DNA of 17,495 nt from JAMCZU01 sp964479405 (lineage in GTDB: Bacteria > Patescibacteriota > UBA1384 > UBA12157 > JAENIV01). The translations under genes were made by a program, and so were the position numbers. The notes beneath the pieces are model-generated. The model was not told the DNA's origin. It saw only the letters and a program-made list of their open reading frames with translations, and searched no databases. The stretch covers positions 1 to 17,495 of the forward strand of contig CAYZMA010000022.1 of the NCBI GenBank assembly GCA_964479405.1, given 5' to 3'. Below are positions 6,646 through 12,855 of the stretch, piece by piece (positions within the stretch are counted from its first letter, which is position 1; the number at the start of each line of letters is the position of its first letter).

Positions 6646-7145
6646 TTAAAAGCGGTTTTAGTTTTGCGCAAATATTAATTATTTTGACTCTTATTGCAAT
6701 TTTAATTGCCGGGGTTATTTTTATTGTTAAACCTTCAAAAATACTTGAAAAAAGCCGCGACAGTCAACGGTCTAGTGATATGAAAAATCTGACAACTGCT
6801 TTGGCAAAATATTTAGCCGATGGTCATGATTTTAAAGGGTTAGTAGGACCGTACTCTTCAATTGATGCCGGTTTTACAAATAATACTGCTTTAGAGAATA
6901 TTGATGGGTCTGGTTGGATTCCCTTAAATTTTAAATTAATTTCCACTGGCGCGCCATTTGATTTACTGCCAATTGATCCGCTTAACAATACTATTTACAA
7001 TTATCGTTTAGGTGTTTCGCAAAGTAGCAAGACTTACGAAATTGATTGTGTTTTTGAAAGTCCGGAAAATATTACCAAGCTCTCAACTGATGGTGGAAAC
7101 AATCCAAATGTTTATGAACTTGGCACCGATTTGACAATTCTCTAA
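6645..7145 (+). CDS. type IV pilin-like protein with apparent ATT start
   Basis: Read from ATT at 6645, the 166-residue protein begins (M)KSGFSFAQILIILTLIAIL, a classic prepilin leader. Prepilin peptidase would cut after G4, and one hydrophobic helix (about residues 6-26) follows. The fifth mature residue, normally Glu, is Gln. After the helix comes an amphipathic stretch with DSQRSSDMKNL and a globular pseudopilin-like region. AAGGA (6636-6640) sits at the right distance and the ATT overlaps the upstream TAA by one base, as a coupled ATG would. The next in-frame start candidate, TTG 6684, would remove the leader and cleavage site. The protein is probably a minor or pseudopilin in the membrane. 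Confidence 0.75.
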   Translation: MKSGFSFAQILIILTLIAILIAGVIFIVKPSKILEKSRDSQRSSDMKNLTTALAKYLADGHDFKGLVGPYSSIDAGFTNNTALENIDGSGWIPLNFKLISTGAPFDLLPIDPLNNTIYNYRLGVSQSSKTYEIDCVFESPENITKLSTDGGNNPNVYELGTDLTIL

Positions 7146-7150
7146 TGTCT

Positions 7151-7237
7151 CACTAATAACTAATCAAAACTAATAACAAATACAGGTTATGATAGTATTA
7201 GTTATTAGATAACATTCGTTATTAGTGTGGAGTTTTT
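7151..7237 (+). terminator. symmetric nested inverted repeat, possible terminator
   Basis: CACTAATAAC (7151-7160) pairs with GTTATTAGTG (7218-7227), and CTAATAAC (7170-7177) with GTTATTAG (7201-7208); the internal loop is 9 nt on each side. TTTTT follows at 7233-7237. An alternative 12-bp pairing (7153-7164 with 7197-7208) is also possible. Confidence 0.45.
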
Positions 7238-7239
7238 AT

Positions 7240-7268
7240 TTGACATTTGACATTTAAACATTTAGATT
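7240..7268 (+). promoter_or_regulatory. possible promoter for the membrane-protein gene
   Basis: TTGACA (7240-7245), a 17-bp spacer and TAGATT (7263-7268). A second TTGACA at 7247-7252 forms a 7-bp direct repeat and could pair with TATTAG (7271-7276). The surrounding sequence is very AT-rich, so chance matches are likely. Confidence 0.35.
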
Positions 7269-7309
7269 TTTATTAGACATTAGTCATTAAGATTTCGGAT
7301 TTATTTTTT

Positions 7310-7912
7310 ATGTCTTTATTTACCAATCTCATTTTTTGGGTCCCGCTGGTTTTATCAAGCCTTATAATTTTACGGCTTTTTTATTTGGAACTAAAGTCAA
7401 AAGTTACTTCTAAGACTGCCAAGCGCTCGTTAATTGCAATTATTTTGATTTATTTTTTGCAAATTGCGACTCAGATAACCTATATTTATATTAAGCTTAA
7501 AGGTGATGATTTTGGTAAGTTTCTTTTACCGCCAAAAAGTAATTATCTCTATCAGGTGGCTTGGCAAATAAGTTCCTCTTATGTTTTCGCTCTAGCAATT
7601 GGTCTTATTCTAATTCTTGTATTGCTAGTCTTGCGGAAAATTTTTAAAGCCGAGATATTGGACAAGGCTGACTTTTATGTTTTGCTTTTAACTGTTTTTG
7701 TTGTTGGCGCTTCCAATGTTTTAATATTGGTTTTAGCCAGCTTTTTCCTGATGATTTTCTTTCTGATTGGTTTTAGCTTCAGACAAAAAAAGATTACAGC
7801 CACGGCAAGAGTAACCTTGTCGCCCTTTTTACTTCTAACCGCTTTTGCCATTTTAATTTTACAAAATTTTGAATTTTATCAAAAGCTCTTAACTCTTTTG
7901 CGTTTGACCTAA
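7310..7912 (+). CDS. polytopic membrane protein of unknown function
   Basis: The 200-residue protein is very hydrophobic with about six likely membrane helices (roughly residues 5-27, 41-62, 86-108, 120-136, 138-156 and 168-186), joined by short basic loops. No signature of a transporter, protease or pilus platform protein is visible, and I do not recognise the family. The ATG at 7310 has no clear ribosome-binding site. It follows the pilin-like gene after a folded AT-rich spacer of 164 bp, so it may be a separate unit. The even composition and long open frame support a real gene. Confidence 0.75.
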   Translation: MSLFTNLIFWVPLVLSSLIILRLFYLELKSKVTSKTAKRSLIAIILIYFLQIATQITYIYIKLKGDDFGKFLLPPKSNYLYQVAWQISSSYVFALAIGLILILVLLVLRKIFKAEILDKADFYVLLLTVFVVGASNVLILVLASFFLMIFFLIGFSFRQKKITATARVTLSPFLLLTAFAILILQNFEFYQKLLTLLRLT

Positions 7913-7940
7913 CCTAAGAGTAGTAAAGAACCAATAAATG

Positions 7941-7949
7941 TGGTAAAAT
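7941..7949 (+). promoter_or_regulatory. extended -10 of the AbiE-like pair
   Basis: TGGTAAAAT (TG-N-TAAAAT) ends 6 nt before the ATG at 7956. No Shine-Dalgarno is present, so the message is probably leaderless. Confidence 0.6.
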
Positions 7950-7955
7950 GAAAGT

Positions 7956-8216
7956 ATGAATAACTGGTCTGTTGACACAAAATATTTAAAAAAATATCCG
8001 GAAAAATACAAAATATGGCGGTTAGAACAGCTGATTAATTTTGGATTGGGAAAAGAAAAAATCAAGCAGAAGGACTTAGAAAATTATTGGCAGACAGTTA
8101 AAGATGGCATCGATCCTTATAAAAGGAGATATTTAGAATATATTTTATGGAAAAAAGAATACTCTCTCCCAGACAACTTGACTTTTTGGAACTTATCAAC
8201 AAAAATCCAAAAATAA
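7956..8216 (+). CDS. small protein preceding the AbiEii-like toxin, candidate antitoxin
   Basis: The 86-residue protein is rich in Lys, Tyr and Trp (WRLEQLINFGLG, KRRYLEYILW). I do not recognise it. It has no membrane segment and is much shorter than AbiEi, the usual winged-helix partner of AbiEii. It overlaps the next gene by 70 nt in another frame, the tight arrangement of toxin-antitoxin pairs, which implies translational coupling. By position it is the antitoxin or regulator candidate of the pair. There is no Shine-Dalgarno; a -10 element lies 6 nt before the ATG. Confidence 0.7.
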   Translation: MNNWSVDTKYLKKYPEKYKIWRLEQLINFGLGKEKIKQKDLENYWQTVKDGIDPYKRRYLEYILWKKEYSLPDNLTFWNLSTKIQK

Positions 8217-8815
8217 CTCAAAAATTTTATTGGACAGGCGGAACTGTTTTATCTGAATTTTATTTACATCATCGTTTGTCAGAAGATATTGATTTATTTT
8301 GTGAAAACGAAGAAGTTGGTCAAGAATTGATTGAGATTTTTTTGAGAAAAAATGCCTCTGTATTAAAAGTAAAAGAGATGAGAAGGTCTCAATTTTTGGG
8401 TCTTTTTTCGTATCAATTAGTATATTCTGACAAAGAATCATTAAAAGTAGATTTTAATTATTATCCTTTTCCGAGAATTGAAAAAGGTGCAAAGTATAAA
8501 AATATTGAGATAGATAGTCTACGCGATATTGCTGTCAATAAAGTTCATACTATTGCCACAAGACCACGTTCTCGCGATTTCATTGATATTTACTTCATTT
8601 TAAATAAAGAAAAATATAATTTTGATAAATTACTAATGGATGCTAAGGTAAAATTTGATTGGCATATTGATCCTCTTGATTTAGGTAGTCAGCTGATGAA
8701 AGCAAGGGATGTGAAGGATTACCCCCGAATGATTAAAGAAATTAACCATCAAAAATGGCAAGATTTTTTTCTAAAAGAAGCGAGAAAATTGGGGGAAAAT
8801 ATTATCAAGAAGTAA
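8147..8815 (+). CDS. AbiEii/AbiGii-type nucleotidyltransferase
   Basis: The 222-residue protein is a DNA-polymerase-beta-fold nucleotidyltransferase of the AbiEii class (viral defence and type IV toxin-antitoxin systems). Seen are the GG-T motif (G31-G32-T33), HRLSEDIDLF with S45, D47 and D49 as the metal-binding set, a third Asp in KVDFNYY, and the family-specific KVHTIATRPRSRDFIDIYFIL. Characterised relatives transfer nucleotides from NTPs to targets such as tRNA acceptor ends; the substrate here is unknown. The ATG at 8147 lies inside the upstream gene with AGGAG only at 8124-8128, which is too far away, so translation probably depends on the upstream reading. The motifs look intact. Confidence 0.9.
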   Translation: MEKRILSPRQLDFLELINKNPKITQKFYWTGGTVLSEFYLHHRLSEDIDLFCENEEVGQELIEIFLRKNASVLKVKEMRRSQFLGLFSYQLVYSDKESLKVDFNYYPFPRIEKGAKYKNIEIDSLRDIAVNKVHTIATRPRSRDFIDIYFILNKEKYNFDKLLMDAKVKFDWHIDPLDLGSQLMKARDVKDYPRMIKEINHQKWQDFFLKEARKLGENIIKK

Positions 8816-8825
8816 ATGGCTCCGT

Positions 8826-8854
8826 TTGACCTAAACCGTTTCCTTTGCTTTAAT
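8826..8854 (+). promoter_or_regulatory. promoter of the three-gene conflict operon
   Basis: TTGACC (8826-8831), a 17-bp spacer and TTTAAT (8849-8854). The -10 lies in a 16-bp string (8843-8858) repeated exactly at the rodZ-like promoter (10858-10873). Confidence 0.55.
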
Positions 8855-8890
8855 TAAAATACAGTAAAGTTTATTTAAAAAAGGAGGATC

Positions 8891-9424
8891 ATGGAAAATG
8901 AAAAAATAGATTCCAAAAATGATTTGGCTAGTACCGTTAAATTTTTAGGGAATGTTTTAGATAAAACATTGTCTCAGACCCAACACATTGATAATCAAAT
9001 TAACATCTTGATTGGTATTGATTCAGGAATTTTTTTATTTTCAACATCTAAGCTTAACACCGACCTTACGCCCGTATTTTTTACATTAGGGATTGCTTCG
9101 GTTTTATCACTGATTATTAGCTTATTGGCGGTTCATCCACCAGAATTCATTAGAAAAAGTCATAAACAAGAAATTGAACCTCAAAGTTTAATGAAAAATA
9201 AGCAAATTAGTGATTTTACTTCAGCGACAGCATATGGTGATGCATTGATAGGAATTTTAGGTAAACAGGATCAGATTACTCAAAATTATGCTGGTCAAAT
9301 CTACAGTCTTGCTAAATATTATTATCGTCCTAAAAGAGAAATGTACAAATTAGCTAGAAATTTGCTATTAGTTGGTATGATTGTAAGTGCTTTTTTGTTT
9401 CTTTATGCTACTTTTGCCAAATAA
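8891..9424 (+). CDS. three-TM protein resembling Pycsar effector (PycTM/DUF5706)
   Basis: The 177-residue protein has a helical N-terminus, a hydrophobic segment at about 37-52, a strong segment at 61-82, a cytoplasmic helical region containing ISDFTSATAYGDALIGILGK, and a final segment at 157-174 preceded by YYRPKREMYKLARN. This order and spacing match what I know of the DUF5706 Pycsar effector family, which disrupts the membrane when a cyclic nucleotide is sensed. The match is by architecture, not an aligned hit, so other 2TM/3TM conflict effectors (SLATT-like) remain possible. AGGAGG directly before ATG 8891 fixes the start. It is the first gene of an operon with an HD hydrolase, and no cyclase is in view. 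Confidence 0.75.
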   Translation: MENEKIDSKNDLASTVKFLGNVLDKTLSQTQHIDNQINILIGIDSGIFLFSTSKLNTDLTPVFFTLGIASVLSLIISLLAVHPPEFIRKSHKQEIEPQSLMKNKQISDFTSATAYGDALIGILGKQDQITQNYAGQIYSLAKYYYRPKREMYKLARNLLLVGMIVSAFLFLYATFAK

Positions 9425-9462
9425 TTGTCAAAAAATGTGAGTTAATAATTTGAAAGGAAATA

Positions 9463-10317
9463 ATGAATGAATTTACCGAAGGTGAACCAGAGGAAGTTCA
9501 AGCTGAAGGGATGAAATTTGAATTTGAGCAAAAACTTGATGCTATGAATATGGATCAGAAGATGATGGGTTTGGCAGGACAAAATATTGAGCATTATCGC
9601 CAATTTATTGCCAATACATTTGATTTGGCTGAACAGGAAAAAATCAATGAAACACTCTTCCAGATGATTGAGTTTCATAAAGATCAAAAAGACAGACCTG
9701 ACGGTATGCCTTATATCAGCCATCCATTAGAGGTATCAAGAACTGTGGTTGAAGATTTTGGTATAAGAGATGTTGAATTGATCGAGGCTTCTCTTTTGCA
9801 TGATACGGTTGAAGATCAAGGAGTAAAATTAGCTCAAGTTGAGTTGGAAGCCAAGTATGGTGAAGTTGTTGGCAGTGAGAACTTTGAAGAAGACCATAAA
9901 GACGAGATTAGAGAACTTGCTTTATCCAAAATTAATGAAAAATATGGTGGGCGGGTGGCGGGTATTCTAGACAAACTTTCCAATCCTGATTTTGATAAAA
10001 CGGCAAAACAAGATATTGACCCAAATGACAAGGAAAAGTTTCAGAATAGAAAGCATGAACTTTATAAAGAACATGTTGCTAAGTCTATTCAAGACCCCGA
10101 TGTATTGGTAATTAAATTAGCCGATTTTTTACATAATTTTTCTGATGCCGGTCAACTTCCTGAATCGTCACAAAAAGAAAAATTTAGGAATAAATACGTA
10201 CCTGTAATGCCAGTTTTCAAAGATAGATTACTTGATGAATCTAAATCAACTATTATTCCGAACAGAGATTTGGTAATTCATAGATTAGAGGAAGCTACTA
10301 ACAGATTAGCAAGATAA
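9463..10317 (+). CDS. stand-alone RelA/SpoT-type HD hydrolase
   Basis: The 284-residue protein carries the HD domain of RelA/SpoT (ppGpp hydrolase) enzymes without the synthetase, TGS or ACT domains. Metal and catalytic residues are present: H72, the PYISHP motif (H87), H113-D114 in LLHDTVED with the E117-D118 pair, and D221 and N225 in KLADFLHN (usually KLADRLHN, so Arg is replaced by Phe). About 100 residues separate the HD motif from KLAD, longer than in small alarmone hydrolases such as MESH1, and a charged 55-residue N-terminal extension precedes the domain. It probably removes pyrophosphate or phosphate from a nucleotide. AAAGGA (9453-9458) sets the start. It lies 38 nt after the membrane-protein gene and 7 nt before the next one. 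Confidence 0.85.
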   Translation: MNEFTEGEPEEVQAEGMKFEFEQKLDAMNMDQKMMGLAGQNIEHYRQFIANTFDLAEQEKINETLFQMIEFHKDQKDRPDGMPYISHPLEVSRTVVEDFGIRDVELIEASLLHDTVEDQGVKLAQVELEAKYGEVVGSENFEEDHKDEIRELALSKINEKYGGRVAGILDKLSNPDFDKTAKQDIDPNDKEKFQNRKHELYKEHVAKSIQDPDVLVIKLADFLHNFSDAGQLPESSQKEKFRNKYVPVMPVFKDRLLDESKSTIIPNRDLVIHRLEEATNRLAR

Positions 10318-10324
10318 ATTAATT

Positions 10325-10735
10325 GTGATTATATATAAAACGAAAACTAATAAATTCTGTGGTACAAGTTATAAAGAAATCATTAAAAAAGCTCGTATTA
10401 TTTATCACTCTGTTGAAAAGCGATCCAAGAGGAGCGCTTATTTAAGATCATCTTATTTCAAAAAAGAAAAAGTATTCTTTAGTTTGTTCTGGGGGCATCT
10501 TAACCAAAAACCCAAAAAAGAACGGTTACGTCGTCTTAAATTTCTTGCATGCGCAATTGAGCTAATTGAAAATTCAAATTATAAGCCGACGTCAAAATCA
10601 AATCCCAATCAAAAGAGAGAAATATTACATCGTTTTGGAGGCATAACTCCATCAAGGGAATTGTTTTATGTTCAAATAAAAGAAAATATTAAAACAAAAA
10701 GAAAAGACTTTATGTCAGTTTTTCCTGAGGAATAG
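10325..10735 (+). CDS. small basic protein, possible BECR-fold nuclease
   Basis: The 136-residue, Lys/Arg-rich protein has a helical first half (YKEIIKKARIIYHSV, KKEKVFFSLFWGHL, RLRRLKFLACAIELI) and a conserved-looking second half, LHRFGG-TPSRELFYVQIKEN then KRKDFMSVFP. The alternating pattern of the ending recalls the small BECR (barnase/EndoU/colicin E5/RelE-like) nuclease domains of phage and conflict systems, but I cannot prove it and see no diagnostic catalytic triad. The start is GTG 10325, only 7 nt after the HD gene's stop, so it is the third gene of the operon and probably translationally coupled. No membrane segment or signal peptide is seen. Confidence 0.7.
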   Translation: MIIYKTKTNKFCGTSYKEIIKKARIIYHSVEKRSKRSAYLRSSYFKKEKVFFSLFWGHLNQKPKKERLRRLKFLACAIELIENSNYKPTSKSNPNQKREILHRFGGITPSRELFYVQIKENIKTKRKDFMSVFPEE

Positions 10736-10740
10736 CAAAG

Positions 10741-10794
10741 AAAATAAAAAATCTCCCGCAAGTGAGGTATATAAACCTCGTGCCGGAGACCTTT
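10741..10794 (-). ncRNA. minus-strand promoter-terminator mini-transcript
   Basis: On the minus strand, TTGACA (10828-10823), a 16-bp spacer and TAAGAT (10806-10801) form a good promoter. From about 10794 the transcript would be only about 54 nt: a hairpin (TCTCC, GGCA and GAGGT arms, 10789-10752) followed by U6-A-U4 (10751-10741). It stops just short of the convergent three-gene operon's stop codon at 10735. It could be a small RNA or a road-block terminator. On the plus strand the same hairpin lacks a good U-tract. Confidence 0.55.
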
Positions 10795-10800
10795 ACCTAT

Positions 10801-10828
10801 ATCTTATCAAATTATTTACATTTGTCAA
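10801..10828 (-). promoter_or_regulatory. minus-strand promoter of the mini-transcript
   Basis: Perfect -35 TTGACA and -10 TAAGAT with 16 bp between them, read leftward. No minus-strand protein gene lies downstream, so it serves only the short hairpin RNA. Confidence 0.6.
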
Positions 10829-10841
10829 CCCTTTGGTAAAT

Positions 10842-10869
10842 TTGACTTAATGGCTAACTTTGCTTTAAT
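10842..10869 (+). promoter_or_regulatory. promoter of the rodZ-like gene, leaderless
   Basis: TTGACT (10842-10847), a 16-bp spacer and TTTAAT (10864-10869) end 6 nt before the GTG start. No Shine-Dalgarno is present. Confidence 0.55.
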
Positions 10870-10875
10870 TAAACC

Positions 10876-11538
10876 GTGGCGAAAATTTTTAAAAAAATAT
10901 TCAGTGAAAAAACTTTAGGTGAAAAGTTAAGGAATTTAAGAAAGCGAAAACACTTCAGTTTGGAGCAAGCGGAAGAGCAAACAAAAGTCAGGGTAAGATA
11001 TCTTGACGCTTTAGAACGAGGCGCTTATTCTGAACTACCCGCTAATGTTTATGTTTTAGGTTTTTTGGCTAAATACGCTGAATTTTTAGGTGTACCGAAA
11101 GAAGAATTGATTGATGTTTTTCATCGCGAAAGAGGAAAAAGCAGTCTGCCAAAAGAACTAGCGCCAGAAACTCAAATTAAAGAAAAAAGAGCTTATTTAA
11201 CACCTAGGACAATAATTTTGGTTGGCATTATTTTGATTTTAGCCGGCTTTGTGGGGTATATTTTTTATGCGGTTGAACATTTTACTTCGCCACCAAATTT
11301 AGAAATTCAATCGCCTTCAAATGAAACCGTTATTCGTCAAGATAGAGTTGAGATTGTCGGTAAAACTGATGCCGGCGCTTCCTTAAGGATTAATGATCAA
11401 GTGATATTTTTAGATGATAAAGGAAATTTCCGTGAAACGGTTAAGCTTCAAGCTGGTTTGAATAATATTGAACTTCGGGCGAATAATAGAACCAAAAAAG
11501 AAACAGTCAAAATTATAAAAATATTAGCGGAATATTAG
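10876..11538 (+). CDS. RodZ-like HTH membrane protein with Ig-like outer domain
   Basis: The 220-residue protein has a RodZ-type helix-turn-helix (about residues 13-75, with ERGAYSELPANVYVLGFLAKYAEFLG), a basic linker, one membrane helix (about 112-134), and an extracellular beta domain (about 140-217) of the bacterial Ig-like/glucodextranase-B sort (SPSNETVI, VEIVGKTDAGASLRIN, AGLNNIELRA). RodZ links MreB to the cell-wall machinery; here the outer domain differs from the classical one. The topology is cytoplasmic N-terminus, external C-terminus. The GTG at 10876 has no ribosome-binding site and lies 6 nt after a -10 element. The role in cell shape is inferred from the HTH and topology only. 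Confidence 0.85.
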   Translation: MAKIFKKIFSEKTLGEKLRNLRKRKHFSLEQAEEQTKVRVRYLDALERGAYSELPANVYVLGFLAKYAEFLGVPKEELIDVFHRERGKSSLPKELAPETQIKEKRAYLTPRTIILVGIILILAGFVGYIFYAVEHFTSPPNLEIQSPSNETVIRQDRVEIVGKTDAGASLRINDQVIFLDDKGNFRETVKLQAGLNNIELRANNRTKKETVKIIKILAEY

Positions 11539-11542
11539 GGAT

Positions 11543-11686
11543 GTGTTCACCAGTATCCGTCAAAAGTACCGGTAGTTGATTTGTCCAGCGACAAATCACC
11601 ACCTACACGCTCGGTCAAAAATCCGCTAATCGCGGAACCATGCTTTTTGACCTGCGCGAGTTACTTTTGACGAATACTTGGCTCAC
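11543..11686. repeat. 144-bp three-way-junction inverted-repeat element
   Basis: The outer arms (11543-11569 and 11660-11686) pair imperfectly with CGTCAAAAGTA-type cores and matching GTG/CAC ends. Inside are two strong hairpins. One is GTAG + TGATTTGTC (11572-11585) with GACAAATCA + CTAC (11590-11606). The other is GGTCAAAAA (11613-11621) with TTTTTGACC (11644-11652), enclosing TCCGC/GCGGA (11622-11626/11632-11636). Together they nearly fill the gap between the rodZ-like gene and recA. It has no coding capacity; it could be a structured RNA, a recA-leader element or a small mobile element. Confidence 0.65.
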
Positions 11687-11725
11687 TTAAAAAAGTTTGA
11701 AAATTATGTCATTGAAAATTGATTT

Positions 11726-11754
11726 AAAATTGAAAATTAGAAATTGAAAATTGG
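11726..11754. repeat. 29-bp AT-rich repeat before recA
   Basis: A run of AAAATTGAAAATTAG and AAATTGAAAATTGG is identical over 29 bp to 14805-14833 before ppsA. In both places it ends shortly before the ribosome-binding site. Confidence 0.75.
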
Positions 11755-11776
11755 TAATATATGGAGGGGTAGAAAG

Positions 11777-12814
11777 GTGACTATGGCAACGGAGAGTTCA
11801 AAAGCAGAAGGGGGAGAAAATAAGGCCAAAAAGGAAGCTTTAGAGATGGCTTTAGGGCAAATTGAGCGACAGTTTGGCACCGGGGCAATCATGCGTTTTG
11901 GTCAAAAGGAAAAATTGCAAGTAGCGTCCATCCCAACTGGTTCGCTTTCTTTAGATTTGGCTTTAGGTGTGGGTGGTTTTCCGCGGGGCAGAATTATTGA
12001 AATTTTTGGGCCGGAGTCAACCGGTAAATCAACCCTTGCAATGCACGCGGTTGCTGAAGCGCAAAAACAAGGTGGGATGGGCGCCTTTATTGATGCTGAA
12101 CATGCTTTTGATCCTGATTACGCCAAGAAGTTAGGGGTTAATGTAGAGGAATTGTTAATTTCTCAACCGGACACTGGTGAACAGGCGCTTGAAATTACGG
12201 AAACATTAGTCCGTTCTAACGCCGTTGATGTGATCGTGATAGATTCAGTGGCGGCTTTAGTGCCACGGGCCGAAATTGAAGGCGAAATGGGCGATGCTCA
12301 AATGGGCATGCAAGCAAGATTAATGTCCCAAGCTTTAAGAAAATTGACCGGGGCAATTTCCCGTTCTAAAGCGGTGGTGATTTTTATTAATCAACTCCGA
12401 ATGAAAATTGGGGTGATGTTTGGCAATCCGGAAACAACTGCCGGTGGGATGGCTTTAAAATTTTATTCATCGGTGCGTCTTGATATTCGCCGGGTAGAGC
12501 AAATAAAACAAGGCGATATTCCTATTGGTAATAGAGTTAAAGTTAAAGTGGTGAAAAATAAAGTGGCGCCGCCATTTCGGGTGGCGGAATTTGATATGAT
12601 GTTTGGCGAGGGCATTTCAAGAGAAGGTGATGTATTGGATTTAGCGGTTAAAATGGGAATAATTAGTAAAGCTGGTTCTTGGTATCAAATGGGACCGCAA
12701 AAGTTAGGACAAGGGCGAGAAGGGGCGAAACAATTTTTAAAAGAAAATCCCAAAATTACTAAGGCGATTGAAGAAAAAGTGATGGTGAAAGAAGAAAAAG
12801 AAGAGAAAGAGTAG
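11777..12814 (+). CDS. recA: recombinase RecA
   Basis: RecA coats single-stranded DNA, drives strand exchange and stimulates self-cleavage of LexA-type repressors. The 345-residue protein has a normal length. Walker A GPESTGKS is at 78-85, Walker B ends at D156 in VIVIDSVAAL, and the DNA-binding loops (EGEMGDAQMGMQARLMSQ, and GVMFGNPETTAGGMALKFYS) are intact. The C-terminus is charged (EEKEEKE). The start is GTG 11777, with GGAGGGG (11763-11769) 7 nt away; ATG 11783, two codons later, is the alternative. An in-frame TTG at 11744 would precede the ribosome-binding site and is rejected. recX lies 1.5 kb downstream, separated by two toxin-antitoxin modules. I see no clear LexA box. Confidence 0.97.
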   Translation: MTMATESSKAEGGENKAKKEALEMALGQIERQFGTGAIMRFGQKEKLQVASIPTGSLSLDLALGVGGFPRGRIIEIFGPESTGKSTLAMHAVAEAQKQGGMGAFIDAEHAFDPDYAKKLGVNVEELLISQPDTGEQALEITETLVRSNAVDVIVIDSVAALVPRAEIEGEMGDAQMGMQARLMSQALRKLTGAISRSKAVVIFINQLRMKIGVMFGNPETTAGGMALKFYSSVRLDIRRVEQIKQGDIPIGNRVKVKVVKNKVAPPFRVAEFDMMFGEGISREGDVLDLAVKMGIISKAGSWYQMGPQKLGQGREGAKQFLKENPKITKAIEEKVMVKEEKEEKE

Positions 12815-12821
12815 GTTGTCT

Positions 12822-12849
12822 TTACAATTGTGATATTCTTACTTAAAAT
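12822..12849 (+). promoter_or_regulatory. promoter of the MntA/HepT module, leaderless
   Basis: TTTACA (12822-12827), a 16-bp spacer and TAAAAT (12844-12849) end 6 nt before the ATG at 12856. No Shine-Dalgarno is present. The distance matches that at 7944-7956. Confidence 0.55.
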
Positions 12850-12855
12850 AGAAAT

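Noticed and set aside
9442..9723. Minus-strand open frame opposite the HD gene
   Set aside because: It is antisense to a clearly conserved gene, has a low-complexity composition and no start signals.
11539..11776. LexA/SOS box upstream of recA
   Set aside because: No Gram-negative CTGT-N8-ACAG or Gram-positive GAAC-N4-GTTC type site was found.
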